DNA from: Colocasia esculenta
Taxonomy: Eukaryota; Streptophyta; Magnoliopsida; Alismatales; Araceae
Reading direction: 5' to 3'
DNA length: 64,000 nt
Assembly: GCA_014218235.1 (NCBI GenBank)
Contig: CM024753.1
Span: 188,952,348 to 189,016,347 of the forward strand
The notes under the pieces were generated by a model. It saw only the letters and a program-made list of their open reading frames with translations. It was not told the origin of the DNA and made no database searches. Of this stretch, positions 34,908-45,190 are shown piece by piece; positions within the stretch are counted from its first letter, which is position 1; every line of letters starts with the position of its first letter. The position numbers and the translations under genes were made by a program.

Positions 34908-37900
34908 ATGGCCGCACCAGCTATTGCCGGAAGTGTGGGTGGCTACAGCGCCGAATACCTCTCCCCAGCGCAGGAGGAGCGCTTCACCTTTGTGAAGACA
35001 AAGCTCTGTGGTCACAAGGAAGTAGATGTTTCAGATCTGCAGAAAAATGGAATGAGCAGCCTCATTGAGAAGATCGACCAGATGAAGTGGAAAGGGCTTA
35101 CCACTTGCTCAGAGGTAAGTTATCCGGACCTGGTAAAGGCGTTCTTTGTATGCTTAAGAACAGAAGAAGATGGGGCCCTCGTTTCTTCAGTCAAGGGCAC
35201 CGTAATCAGAATCGACCAGGAATTGCTTAGGATGCTATTTGGAGTAAGCATATCGGGCTTCAGTGGAATTCATTCTGTAGATACCCAAGAAAAGGGTTTG
35301 GGGATTGTTGGGCCAGGGTTCAAGATGAGGGATGGCAAGCTAGATATCAATCAGTTAAGTGCCTTCAACCGCCTCCTTCACTTTATCGTTTGTCAGATTT
35401 TGGTTCCCCGAAGTGCAACCTTCTCCGCTTGCACTAAGGCTGACTCCGATCTGATGTACTGGGCCATTAAAAATGAGGAAATCAATATGGCCGCAGTGAT
35501 GATGGAGAGAATGAAATTTGCCAGGGAGCAGATTTGGGACACTAAAAGCAAGTTGAATGTGTCCCTTCCCTATGCCCATTTACTCACCAGAATCTTCAGA
35601 CACTTCGGTGTAGATGTCTCAGGGGCAGTTGTGGAGAAGATGGGCCAAGCTATCAGGTCCAGAAACTTAAAGAAGAGCGGTTTTTCTGTAGTCAATGGGG
35701 TCTGGTTCAAGGCTTCAGTTGCAGAAGGTGAAGGTCTCATTGGTGAGCCTTCAGTTACTCAAACCCAGTCAGAGGCAGATTCTGTGATGCCCGAATTGCC
35801 ACTGGAATCAGGTTCTGTTCCAGTCATTGTAGAAACAGAGCAGGAAGGGCCATCTATGGCCAGAAATCAGTCAGAGGCAGCAACAGCAGTGAGGGCAGAG
35901 GAAGACAGGCCAGCTACAGCAGATCCAGTTGTGCCTCCTGTTGAAAGGAGAATTGAGGACATTCTTCCTGAAGACATTCTGCCTGTTATGGAGCAGTCTG
36001 TGGCATCAGGCCACATCTTTGTAGACAGTCCAGTAGAAGAAGAGCAGCAAAATCCTAAGGATAATTCAATGGAAATGGATGCTCCCTGTCAGGGGGAGAC
36101 TGGTGCAGTTGCAGAAGATGCTCCACTTGAGGGGGAGCAATCCCAAGAAACACCAGATGTTGTACCTCCAGCCACCAGCGATCAGGAGGAAGACCAGAGA
36201 GAGTCTGAAAATTTGGATGCCAGAGAAGGGGAGACAGCTAGTTCATCAAGCTCTGATGAGGACAATAATCCACCTCCTCCAGCTACAAAGGGCAAAGAGA
36301 AAGATATAGCTCCTGAAGTACCCCTTTTAGCTGATGCACCTTTTGAAAGACAGGTCAAGCAAAAGATTATCATCAATTTAAAACCTGTGATTGAGAGGTT
36401 GGATGCTCAGGGTGAGCTGCTTTGCTCACTTCAGACTGATGTGAATTCCATCTTTCTAAGCCAAGCTTCAGCCCGCAAGGAATTGGTTCAGATTCGCTCT
36501 GCCATGACATGGTTTCATCAGGAAATGGGGACCATGAAGAATTTGCTATCTGACATCCTTCAGGCAGTTGGAGCTCAAGCTCCTGCTCCTCCAGCAGCTC
36601 AGGAGCCTCACTCAAGTGTACCTGAGCCCTCCGGGCAGTCAGCAGCAGCAGCAGAAGCCCCAGCTGAAGAGTCAGGGCCAACAGGGCCAGCTGAAGAGTC
36701 AGGGCCAGCTGAAGAGTCAGGGCCATCAGTGCCAGCTGAAGATTCAAGGCCATCAGGGCCAGTTGTGATGGAATCAGGGCCACCAGGGCCGGCAGTGTTG
36801 GATCCGTTGCCTCCCTTGCCTGAAGAAGTGGTTTCAGATCCTCCACCCCTTGCTCCCACTTCTACCAACACTCCCATTCCTCCTTCTCCACCCTCTAACT
36901 CCACAGCTCCACCTGCTCCACCTCCCTTCAAAAAGCCCAGATCCAGGCCCATTTCCTCTCCCACACCTTTTCTCCTCATCCCATCACATCCTCTCCTGTT
37001 TCTTCTACTTCTCATCTTTCCTCTGCTCAAGAATTTGAGGCCCCTCCAGCATCCTCAGCTGGAGCCTCATCCTCTTCTGGTACATCTTCACTTCCAGAAG
37101 TAGGATCTCTCAATTCTGATGCATTTCTGAACCCCCCTGCACCTCCCTCCTTTATCACTATTTTTCCTACAGATGTCCAAGTCGACTCACCCTTTCTTGA
37201 TAAAATCAAGGATGAGTTTGAAGAGGTCATTCTTAAATCTGTGCTAAAGGTAGGTGACCACCTTTCCAAGACAGACTCTTCCAGTACTGTCTCCAAGAAA
37301 CGAAAGCTTTCTTCCTCCACATCTCCTCTTTACCCTCCCTTGTGGTTTTCTCTTACAGTCACCCACAAGCATACCTCTCTGTACAAAGAATACCTTCAAA
37401 AGGTTGTCTTTGCCACTCTTCACAATCTTCCTTTTCTTAACCTCTCTGACCATTTAGATGTTATTCTTCCCTATACTCCTCTGTCTAAGGCCGACAAATC
37501 CAAAATCTTCTCCTCCGCCCACTCCAAAACTGAGGAGCAATGGGCTAAATCTCATAAAGATCTGTACAGTCGCTTCCTTCAGGCTAAGGCAGCAAGGTTT
37601 CCACCCAGGGATCACTCCTTGACCCTTTCTGAGTGGTTTCAGTTTCACCACCAGAACACCTGGGCTCCTGCCATTCAGAAGCTCATCAAGCTGGTCAGGC
37701 ATTTCCAATCATTCAACAACTACAGGTATCTCAACAATTTACCTGAAGTTCAGCTCAGCCAGTTCAAGAGAGCCATCAAGGTCCTAACCCACTCTGAGCA
37801 GTCTGAGGAAATCAGAGTAGATTTTGCCACTCTTAATTTACCTGAAGAGATTTTCCTGCCTCAGATTCATTTCCTGATTATGGAATCTTCGGTTGGTTCC

Positions 37901-38551
37901 ATCGTTTTTGAGCATTTTGCAAGGGTTATGGGCAGAATCAAGATTCAGAAAGGCCTTCAGGTTGGTTTTCCTAGATTTCTTTTCCGGGAATACCATAGAG
38001 GGTTTGTCAACTCTGCTGTCCTTGCCCCTCTCCTCTCAGAATGTGAAAGGCTGAATGCCTCCGATTGGTCCAAGTTTTACTCTCTGTCTGCTCAGCAGCT
38101 AGCACATCTGAATGCTGCTCAAGCCAGGGAAGGGAAAGCTCCTATCTCTCCTGCAACCTTCTTGGATATGAATTCAATCCAGCTGGTCCTTGATCCCTAC
38201 CACGTTTGGGCTGAAAGATACAAAGTGTTTTTAGCTCTTCGCCAGGAACTCAAGGACAAACAGATTTTCTACTCTGTCACCATGGATCAGTTTCTTGCCT
38301 GTGCAAGTTTTGGTAAAACAATCATCACCTGCTCCTCCATGGATCCAGACGAGTATGACCTGTTTCTTACCAAGCAGCGCAGCCTCTATCTATCCAAGAT
38401 GGCTCCAATCATGGGACCATCCTTCTCCATTGAGAGCGGTGCCTTTAGGCAATTCTTCAAGCGTCAGGAAGAGCAAGCCTGGGAAGCTATTTCTCATTAT
38501 GCCTCCCTTCTCTCTCCTGCTTATTATTTGCCTGTACCTCCTCAATCTTAA
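34908..38551 (+). CDS. Env-position ORF of the Sirevirus, about 1,215 codons with one frame break
   Basis: The first frame (34908-37103) starts MAAPAIAGSVGGYSAEY. It has a globular domain to about residue 270 that includes LPYAHLLTRIFRHFGV, matching LPYAAHLTQVFKHFGV of the other env-position ORF. An acidic, proline-rich linker with SGP repeats follows. Near 36940-36960 the frame moves by one base, and a second frame continues to 38551 without a stop. That part holds a basic KKRKLSS stretch and about 430 residues of mixed helical sequence (for example HLDVILPYTPLSKADKSK and FPRFLFREYHRGFVNSAVL) that I do not recognise. No clear signal peptide or membrane anchor is visible. The N-terminal domain resembles 'putative plant transposon protein'; function is unknown. 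Confidence 0.75.
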
Positions 38552-38746
38552 TTGAATGGATTGTGCTCCTTCTCCTCATTGTCTCTTATTCTTTGTCTCT
38601 TTCCTTTTGCTTTTTGCTTAATGACAAAAAGGGGGAGAATGATTACCTACTTGTGTCTGACACATTCCTGAATCATGACTCAAGTACTTTAATTCATGTT
38701 TAATACTCAGTACTACTTAAATATTGATCATAGTTTTGTCATCACC

Positions 38747-38760
38747 AAAAAGGGGGAGAT
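38747..38760 (+). other. Polypurine tract of the complete Sirevirus
   Basis: AAAAAGGGGGAGAT directly precedes the 3' LTR. A second GACAAAAAGGGGGAGA run lies upstream at about 38624-38638. Confidence 0.93.
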
Positions 38761-40772
38761 TGATGAACAGTCCATCCCCATGTACTTTTAAATTAATTAC
38801 TTGCCTATTTTGGTGATAAACAAAACACTGTCAAAAGTTTCTCTAACCTTGTTTATCTAGCCATAAGCACAGGAATTACCCAAAGAAAGTCAAGCATTTG
38901 TGGTAAGTCTTACATACATCTTTTCTCAGAAGAGCCATAATAATTTCTTCAGAAGTTATAACGACTTGCTCATTATAACGACTCTGTAAGTTATCGTAAC
39001 GACTTCTTCAGAAGTTATAACGACTTGCTCATTATAACGACTCTGTAAGTTATCGTAACGACTTCTTCAGAAGTTATAACGACTTGCTCATTATAACGAC
39101 TCTGTAAGTTATCGTAACGACTTCTTCAGAAGTTATAACGACTTGCTCATTATAACGACTCTGTAAGTTATCGTAACGACTTCTTCAGAAGTTATAACGA
39201 CTTGCTCGTCATAACGACTCTATAAGTTGTCATAACGATTTCTTTAGAAAGTTACAACGACTTGCTCGTCATAACGACTCTATAAGTTGTCATAACGATT
39301 TCTTTAGAAAGTTACAACGACTTGCCATGTTTCATAACGATTTCTTTAGAAAGTTACAACGACTTGCCATGTTTCATAACGATTTCTTTAGAAAGTTACA
39401 ACGACTTGCCATGTTTCATAACGATTTCTTTTATCATCTGTTATAGAACGACTTGGTTGTGATAACGATTTCATAAGTTATCATAACGACTTCTTATCAG
39501 TCTACAGCAACTTGATCATAACGATTCTATCAGATTTTCACAACGACTGCATAAGTCATGTTTCCATTTAATTAAACGTTTTTCCTTGATTAATCTACGT
39601 TGAATAGTCAAAGTCGCATCTCGTCTGATTGACTGCCATGCATTTAATAAAGACTGAACGTATCTCTGCATGGACACAGAACATATCTTCCATTCTGGTG
39701 TATACTCTGCATGCATCTTTTAGAACGATAAAGTATTACTACTATATTTGTGTCTATCTGCTTTGACGTTGATTGACATCTGGAGATAGTATAGCTGTCT
39801 ACCATTAAAGCTCAACCTTGCAGAACCTTAAGGATGTACTATCCTACAACAACGGACACAGAAGGAACTACAAGCAAACTCAGAAGATCTTATCTCTTTG
39901 CGTGCTCCAAAGAACAAAAGACTGTTGACAGGAAGCTTCCACAAAACCTTCAGTCTAACGTACACCAAAGCTGTGAGACAACGGTCATCTCCTTGTCCTC
40001 ATTCAAATCGGAGATACAAATACAAGATGAAGCTTGTAAGACGAATAAAAGAGAGAAAATTCAATTCATACTGAAGAGCGGCTAGAACTCTGCAGCTTTC
40101 AAGTCTTCAAATTTTTCTCTAGAGCCAGAAATTCAGTCTTTTCGATCTTGGCTCTTAGCTCCCTGTGCTGTGAGAAGAAAAATTAAGGAAGAGCTAGTTT
40201 AGTTCTAAGAGAGTGCACTTTGTGTAGATCTTCGTCTCTCAGTGCGTGTAGCTTCAGATTGAGTTTTGTAAAAGCTTGATATAGGGGCTAGTCTTTTTCT
40301 CTCAAGAATTTTCCTGTGTTATTCCCTTCGTGTGTGAAGGAAGACCTGGTGGTTTCCAGGGTGGTGTTATTCCCTTCGTGTGTGAAGGAAGACCTGGTGG
40401 TTTCCAGGGTGGTGTTTTTCCCTTCGTGCGTGAAGGAAGACCTGGTGTTGCCAGGGTGTTGTGTTCCCTTCAGGGGTGAAGGAAGACCAGCTAAGCTGGG
40501 TGGTTGTTTTTGTCCATAGGGGGACTGTACCCCAGTTAGTGAAATCCTGAGGATTGCTCAGGGACTGGACGTAGGACTCCTAAGGAGAGGAGATCCGAAC
40601 CAGGATAAATCTGTGTGTTGTGTGATTGTCTTCTTTGTGTGATTGTTGTTTCTACTAACCATTACTAATCCCTTTCAAGAACTCTTTATGTTTGTTTGAG
40701 TTCAGGTTTCTATCAGATAAATTTTTAAAGACCCATTCACCCCCCCCCTCTGGGTTAGCCAACCGGGCAACA
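38761..40772 (+). repeat. 3' LTR of the complete Sirevirus, 2012 bp
   Basis: It is a nearly identical copy of 27597-29611 with only a few substitutions and small indels, ending GGGCAACA before the TSD GAACG. Confidence 0.96.
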
Positions 40773-40905
40773 GAACGCGGCAGCCGGGTACGGTGCGACC
40801 CCACCCTGTCGCGGTAGGCCGATCCGACGCGACCAAGTCGCGGCCAGGGCGCCTGTCGTGACCCTAAGGACGGGGCCAAAGGGCCCAAGGGGGCCAGGTC
40901 TTACA

Positions 40906-42600
40906 CTGTCAGTTTCCACAAGTTATTCTCATCGCCCCGGCCGCGTTGGAATAAACTGGATGCTGATTGGATAAGTATTTCTAATTTTGGACCTTTAAAC
41001 TCGAGTTCAAATAGTTTCTAACTAACTAATTAATTTATATTTGAGTGTTAAGCGCAAATTGAAAGTCTGATTTGAACTTTGTCAATTTTTACAAGTCATT
41101 CTCATCACCCCGACTGTGTTGGAACAAATCGGATGTGGATCGGATAATTATTTCTAATTTTGGACCCCTAAACCCGAGTTCAAATAGTTTCTAACTAATT
41201 AATTTGGTGATTGTGTATTTGAGCGTCAAGCGCAAACCGGAAGTCCGATTTGAACTCTATTAGTTTCCACAAGTCATTCTCATCGCCTCGGTTGTGTCGG
41301 AACAAACTAGATGCCGATCAGATAAGCATTTCTAATTTTGGAACCCTAAACTCGAGTTCAAATAGTATCTAACTAATTAATTTGTTGATTGTGTATTTGA
41401 GTGTCGAGCGCAAATCGGAAGTCTGATTTGAACTCTGTCACTTTTCACAAGTCATTCTCTTCACCCCGACATTGTTGGAATAAACTGGACGCCGATCAGA
41501 TAATATTTCTAATTTTGGACCCCTAAATCCGAGTTCAAATAGGTTCTAACTAATTAATTTGACGATTGTGTATTTGAGCATCGAGCGCAAATCGGAAGTC
41601 TGATTTGAACTCTGTCAGTTTTCACAAGTTATTCTCATCGCCCCAGTTGTGTGGGAAGAAATCAAATGCCAAACAGATAAGTATTTCTAATTTTGGACCT
41701 TTAAATCTGAGTTTAAATAGTTTCTAACTAATTAATTTGGTGATTGTATATTTCAGCGTCGAGCATAAACCGAAAGTCTGATTTGACCTCTGTCAGTTTT
41801 CACAAGTTATTCTCATCGCCCCGGCTGCATTGGAATAAACCGGATGCTGATCAGATAAGTATTTCTAATTTTAGACCCCTAAACCCGAGTTCAAATAGTT
41901 TCTAATTAATTAATTTAGCGTGTATTTGAGTGTTGAGCGCAAATTGAAAGTCTGATTTGAACTCTGTCAGTTTTCACAAGTCATTCTCATCGCCCCGACT
42001 ATGTTGGAACAAACCGAATGTGGATCGGATAATTATTTCTAATTTTGGACCCCTAAACCCGAGTTCAAATAGTTTCTAACTAATTAATTTGGCGATTGTG
42101 TATTTGAGCGTCAAGCGCAAATCGGAAGACCGATTTGAACTTTGTTAGTTTCCACAAGTCATTCTCATAGCCCCGGCTTTGTCGGAACAAATCGGACACC
42201 GATTGGATAAGTATTTTTAATTTTGGAACCCTAAACTCGAGTTCAAATAGTTTCTAACTAATTAATTTGTTGATTGTGTATTTGAGCGTCGAGCGCAAGC
42301 CAGAAGTTCAATTTGAACTCTGTCAGTTTTCACAAGTCATTCTCTTCACCCTAGCATTGTTGGAATAAACTGGACACCGATCAAATAAGTCTTTCTAATT
42401 TTGGACCCCTAAACCCGAGTTCAAATAGTTTCTAACTAATTAATTTGGCGATTGAGTATTTGCGTGTCGAGCGCAAACCGGAAGTCTGATTTAGACTCCG
42501 TCAGTTTTCACAAGTCATACTCATCGCTCTAATTGTCTTAGAACAAACTGGACGTCGATCTGATAGGCATTCCTAATTTTGGACCCCTAAATCCGAGTTC
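40906..42600. repeat. ~180-bp minisatellite, right block
   Basis: About ten further units are marked by TATTTCTAATTTTGGAC (for example near 40976, 41148, 41683, 42027 and 42571). The unit broken by the solo LTR is completed in register here. With the left block there are about 14 units, diverged by scattered substitutions. It ends before the inferred splice donor at 42673. Confidence 0.92.
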
Positions 42601-43243
42601 TTATGTTTTCAACTTAGTGATTAAAAAATTGATTGTTAGAATAGAGAAATTAAAATAAAATCAATTTACTCACATGAGGGGCCAGTGCTGATATTGATGG
42701 CGTTGCCTGAGGAGAAATGTCGGCCTGGAAGAGGGCCTAGGATAGAGCCTGAGAGAGCTGGGTCTGGACAGTGTCAGACAACTGTGGCTGCTCCTCCTCC
42801 CCGGCGTACTTGTTTGTCATCTGCTGGCTATATGACTCCTGTAAAAAAATAAATTGTTAATTTTTATTAATCTATAATGAGGAAAAATAAATAGCGAACA
42901 GATTGCAAATACTTACTGCAACCTCTCGAGCTATGTCGTTAATCTATTGATCCATCACCTTCTTCTTATGTGTCTTATCAAACACTTCCTAAAATATCAG
43001 AAGTCGTTTTAGATCTTTCTCTTATTTTATAAAAAAATAGTATATAAATGAGTACCTATATAAACATCGCTATTGTACCTATTTTATGCTCACCGAAGAG
43101 GGGGGGAGAGCGTCGAGGTATGTCCGTAGCAGCGGGAGTACATGTTCTACAATGCAGCTAAAAGACACTCCACCAACTGCAGCTAGAAGTGCCGCGTCCA
43201 TTCAACATTTTTTAACTTCTACCTACGAACAAGATTTCTAGAT

Positions 43244-43426
43244 GAGAAAGGCTTAGTGCACTTTCATATTGTACTTAAAAGTGCAATATGACTAGGCACT
43301 CATCCCATGTGGCACTCAATCATTGAGTTGTCACTTCATCACCCCCCATGTGAATGATACCACATGGGATGAGTACCTAGTCATATTGTATTTAAATACA
43401 ATAGAAAAGTGCACTAAATCTTTCTC
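43244..43426. mobile_element. Mutator-type MITE, 183 bp, TSD TTTCTAGAT
   Basis: The ends GAGAAAGGCTTAGTGCACTTT and GAGAAAGATTTAGTGCACTTT (inverted) continue into inverted homology of about 75 bp (GACTAGG.ACTCATCCCATG on both arms). The 9-bp duplication TTTCTAGAT at 43235-43243 and 43427-43435 is perfect. The TSD length and G-first TIR indicate the Mutator superfamily. It has no coding capacity. Confidence 0.9.
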
Positions 43427-43436
43427 TTTCTAGATT

Positions 43437-43554
43437 GAGCAATGTTACGTATTCGGACGTCCAGATGAATAATTTATTCGGGTATCCGAGTGGCGCCGCA
43501 TCATTGGACAGTTGCCAGTTGTCTGAGCTCAGGCGCCCAATGAATAGCATTTCC
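43437..43554. mobile_element. Diverged MITE related to 44753-44926
   Basis: It starts GAGCAATGTTACG and ends GCATTTCC. These ends and the inner CGGACG / GCGCCC blocks resemble the MITE at 44753. The flanks TTTCTAGATT and TTTCTGAATT could be a decayed 9-10-bp TSD. It abuts the MITE at 43244 directly. Confidence 0.55.
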
Positions 43555-44752
43555 TTTCTGAATTTGCCATGCGAAATCCTTCGTGAGAATAATTTGATTC
43601 GGTGGATTGATTTACGAAATTCAAGCCCATTAATCCCCTCACATTTTTTCCCCTCATTATTATTCAAAGATAGGACGATAGAGAATGCATGTTTATTATT
43701 TAACTATTAATAGTAACTCCAAATACGGGGTCTAATTTGCTGATTGTGTAATGTTTTGTTCTCTTTCTATACGATTTCTGCCTAATCTCGGTCTCGTGGA
43801 TCCTCTTGGCCATTTTTATTGATCTTGGCACGGTGAAATAAACATGAAGGTTCATCCATCGCCGTGAGCTGGAAGTATAAGATTTTATAGAGTCCTTTAG
43901 TAGAGGGTTAGACGTTTTTTTTTGGCAGGTATATAACATGAGAACGGAGATTTGAATCTAGATTCTAAGGTGTGTATTGGAGAGCCTCAATCATTGAGCC
44001 ATTGACACGTTCTCAAGAGAGAAAATTATCACAGTCCAATCCAACTTTTATAAGATATTAGCTGGTTTAGGTCGAAGTTTACATAGTTTTATTCCTAGAA
44101 AATGTCTCACATTATGAATCACATTAATTATCCCACATATAGCCTAATAATATCCTCCCATTTTCTGATAAAAGACTAATCTTACTCATTTCTACCGCAA
44201 TATGTAGTGGTAGTTCCACCCTGTACGTGGCAGCTCCACACTCAATTTTTTTACCAAGTAGCCCTTTTGAATAGATCGGATATCTCTCTCCACCTACGCC
44301 TCTCTCAATTGAGTCATTATAGATTCACCAATTTTTATTTACGGCCCAGTTATTTGTAAAATAAATTTATAGAATTTTTTTTTCAAAGATTATTTTTTAC
44401 AGAAAAAATAAAATTAAAATTATTTATTTGATATCCACATAAATATTTTCCTAAAAAAATTTTATGATTATTTTTCAGTAAAATATTTATTAGAAAAAAA
44501 AACTTTAAAATAAATAAATATCTAAAAAATAAAAAGTATGTTCTATATGTCGACTATCTGATCGAGCAACGTCGAATGCCGGGTGCACCGGACATCGAAC
44601 GTCAGATGTCGAGCGTCAGACGTCAGGCGCCGGCCGCCAAACTTCGATCACCGGCATCAGATGTCGGCCGTTGGACGCCAACCGCCGGACCGGGCACTGG
44701 GCGATAGGTGTCGGGTGGGCGGCTGGCGCCAAGTGCACCATTAATTCGTCTT
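43555..44752. other. No gene seen; contains decayed repeat copy 1 and a GTCG-rich tract
   Basis: I find no convincing frame. About 44040-44260 is similar to 44970-45190. 44340-44540 is AT-rich. 44550-44735 is a GC-rich tract of repeated CGTCAG, GTCGG and GCCGG-type words. It is probably old degraded repeat DNA. Confidence 0.5.
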
Positions 44753-44926
44753 GAGAAATGCTACGCGCCCGGACGCACGGGTCGGGATTTGCTCAAGCGC
44801 CCGAACTAGTATTGCCACATTGGGCAGCGTCCTGTTACCTGGGCCCCGCACCTCGACAGCTGCCCAATAAAACAGCGCCAGTTCGGGTGATGATTTGTCC
44901 GGACGCCCAGGCCTTAAGCATTTCTC
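44753..44926. mobile_element. Mutator-type MITE, 174 bp, TSD ATTCGTCTT
   Basis: It starts GAGAAATGCTACG and ends AGCATTTCTC, so the outer TIR is GAGAAATGCT, with imperfect inverted homology (CCGGACGC / GTCCGGACG) further in. Both flanks carry a perfect 9-bp duplication ATTCGTCTT (44744-44752 and 44927-44935). It is GC-rich inside and non-coding. Confidence 0.92.
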
Positions 44927-44969
44927 ATTCGTCTTTGAATCAACCCATGCCAAATTATATGGGTCGTAC

Positions 44970-45190
44970 TCTGATATACCATATAATGTAGCTTACTTTA
45001 ACTCCTGCAAGGTATTGTTCGCTCTAGGCGGTCTACACATCTTTGTTATCAAAAGTTACATCACAAGTCTATATCCAGGTAATATTTCTCCATTTTCTAA
45101 TATAAAACTAATTCAATTGATCCTTGTCCCAGCTCTCATACCTAGTCGCAATTCCACTTTGTGGCTGCTCCAGTACTCTTGCGAGGTTGT
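44970..45190. repeat. Decayed direct repeat, copy 2 (copy 1 at about 44040-44260)
   Basis: Shared blocks occur in the same order: a GGT.TTG or GGTTTAGG block, CTACACAT / TTACATAG, CTCCATTTTCTAATA / CTCCCATTTTCTGATA, and ATTCCACTTTGTGGCTGCTCCA / GTTCCACCCTGTACGTGGCAGCTCCA. The copies are about 0.9 kb apart and in the same direction. They could be remains of small LTRs. Confidence 0.45.

Larger units (their letters stand above)
27597..40772 (+). mobile_element. Complete Sirevirus (Ty1/copia) with env-like ORF, 13.2 kb
   Basis: The LTRs are 27597-29611 and 38761-40772, and the TSD GAACG is present on both sides (27592-27596 and 40773-40777). The internal order is primer binding site, gag, pol (protease, integrase, reverse transcriptase, RNase H), a 390-bp leader, an env-position ORF and a polypurine tract. 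The LTRs are almost identical, so insertion is recent. The coding regions have only one-base frame breaks. It is inserted in the solo LTR of a Tekay element. Confidence 0.96.
25387..40905 (-). mobile_element. Tekay-type solo LTR, split by a Sirevirus
   Basis: It begins TGTAAAGACCCGAG and ends GGTCTTACA, with 5-bp duplications CTGTC at 25382-25386 and 40906-40910. Without the inserted Sirevirus the LTR is about 2338 bp (25387-27596 plus 40778-40905). It has no internal region, so it arose by LTR-LTR recombination. It is related to the LTR at 14868-22987. Many GTCGCGAC palindromes lie at about 26580-26770 and 27290-27580. A TATA-like ATATATATTATAG on the minus strand lies near 25470-25485. Confidence 0.92.
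24602..43208 (-). pseudogene. CACTA ORF1 (Transposase_24/Ptta-like), four degenerate exons
   Basis: Exons inferred on the minus strand are 43208-43094 (starts MLNGRGTSS, contains TDIPRRSPPLF), 42988-42917 (EVFDKTHKKKV, later INDIAREV), 42838-42674 (ESYSQQMTNKYAGEEEQPQL) and 24670-24602 (PPSDGIRGDEEVDEDVDT, then stop). Each internal border has matching splice sites: donors GTGAGC, GTAAGT and GTGAGT, acceptors ending TTTTAG, TTACAG and TTGTAG. The 'THKK' block and the acidic end resemble the Ptta/En/Spm ORF1 family. Stops occur in exons 1, 2 and 3, so it is a pseudogene. Intron 3 (24671-42673) contains the minisatellite and both nested retroelements. Confidence 0.5.
23966..43234 (-). mobile_element. 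CACTA (En/Spm) element, left terminus and ORF1, right end not found
   Basis: A CACTATAAGAAG terminus at 23966 abuts the broken integrase and is followed by about 500 bp of subterminal repeats. Minus-strand exons at 24602-24670 and 42674-43208 fit an ORF1 of the Ptta/En/Spm transposase-associated type. No TNP2-type transposase is present, so the element is non-autonomous or deleted. I could not find an inverted CACTA end on the right; 43234 is only the last base before the first MITE's TSD. Nested insertions account for about 15.5 kb of the span. Confidence 0.62.

Noticed and set aside
36608..37030. Antisense 140-codon frame in the env-like ORF
   Set aside because: It is made of low-complexity Gly/Pro/Ser sequence mirrored from the repeats on the other strand and has no independent support.
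24700..42600. Centromeric satellite array
   Set aside because: The ~180-bp unit invites this, but there are only about 14 diverged copies, placed between CACTA exons next to a CACTA terminus.
44200..44215. Right terminus of the CACTA element (GTAGTG near 44206)
   Set aside because: Only six bases fit, the adjacent sequence does not mirror the left TIR, and no broken integrase follows.
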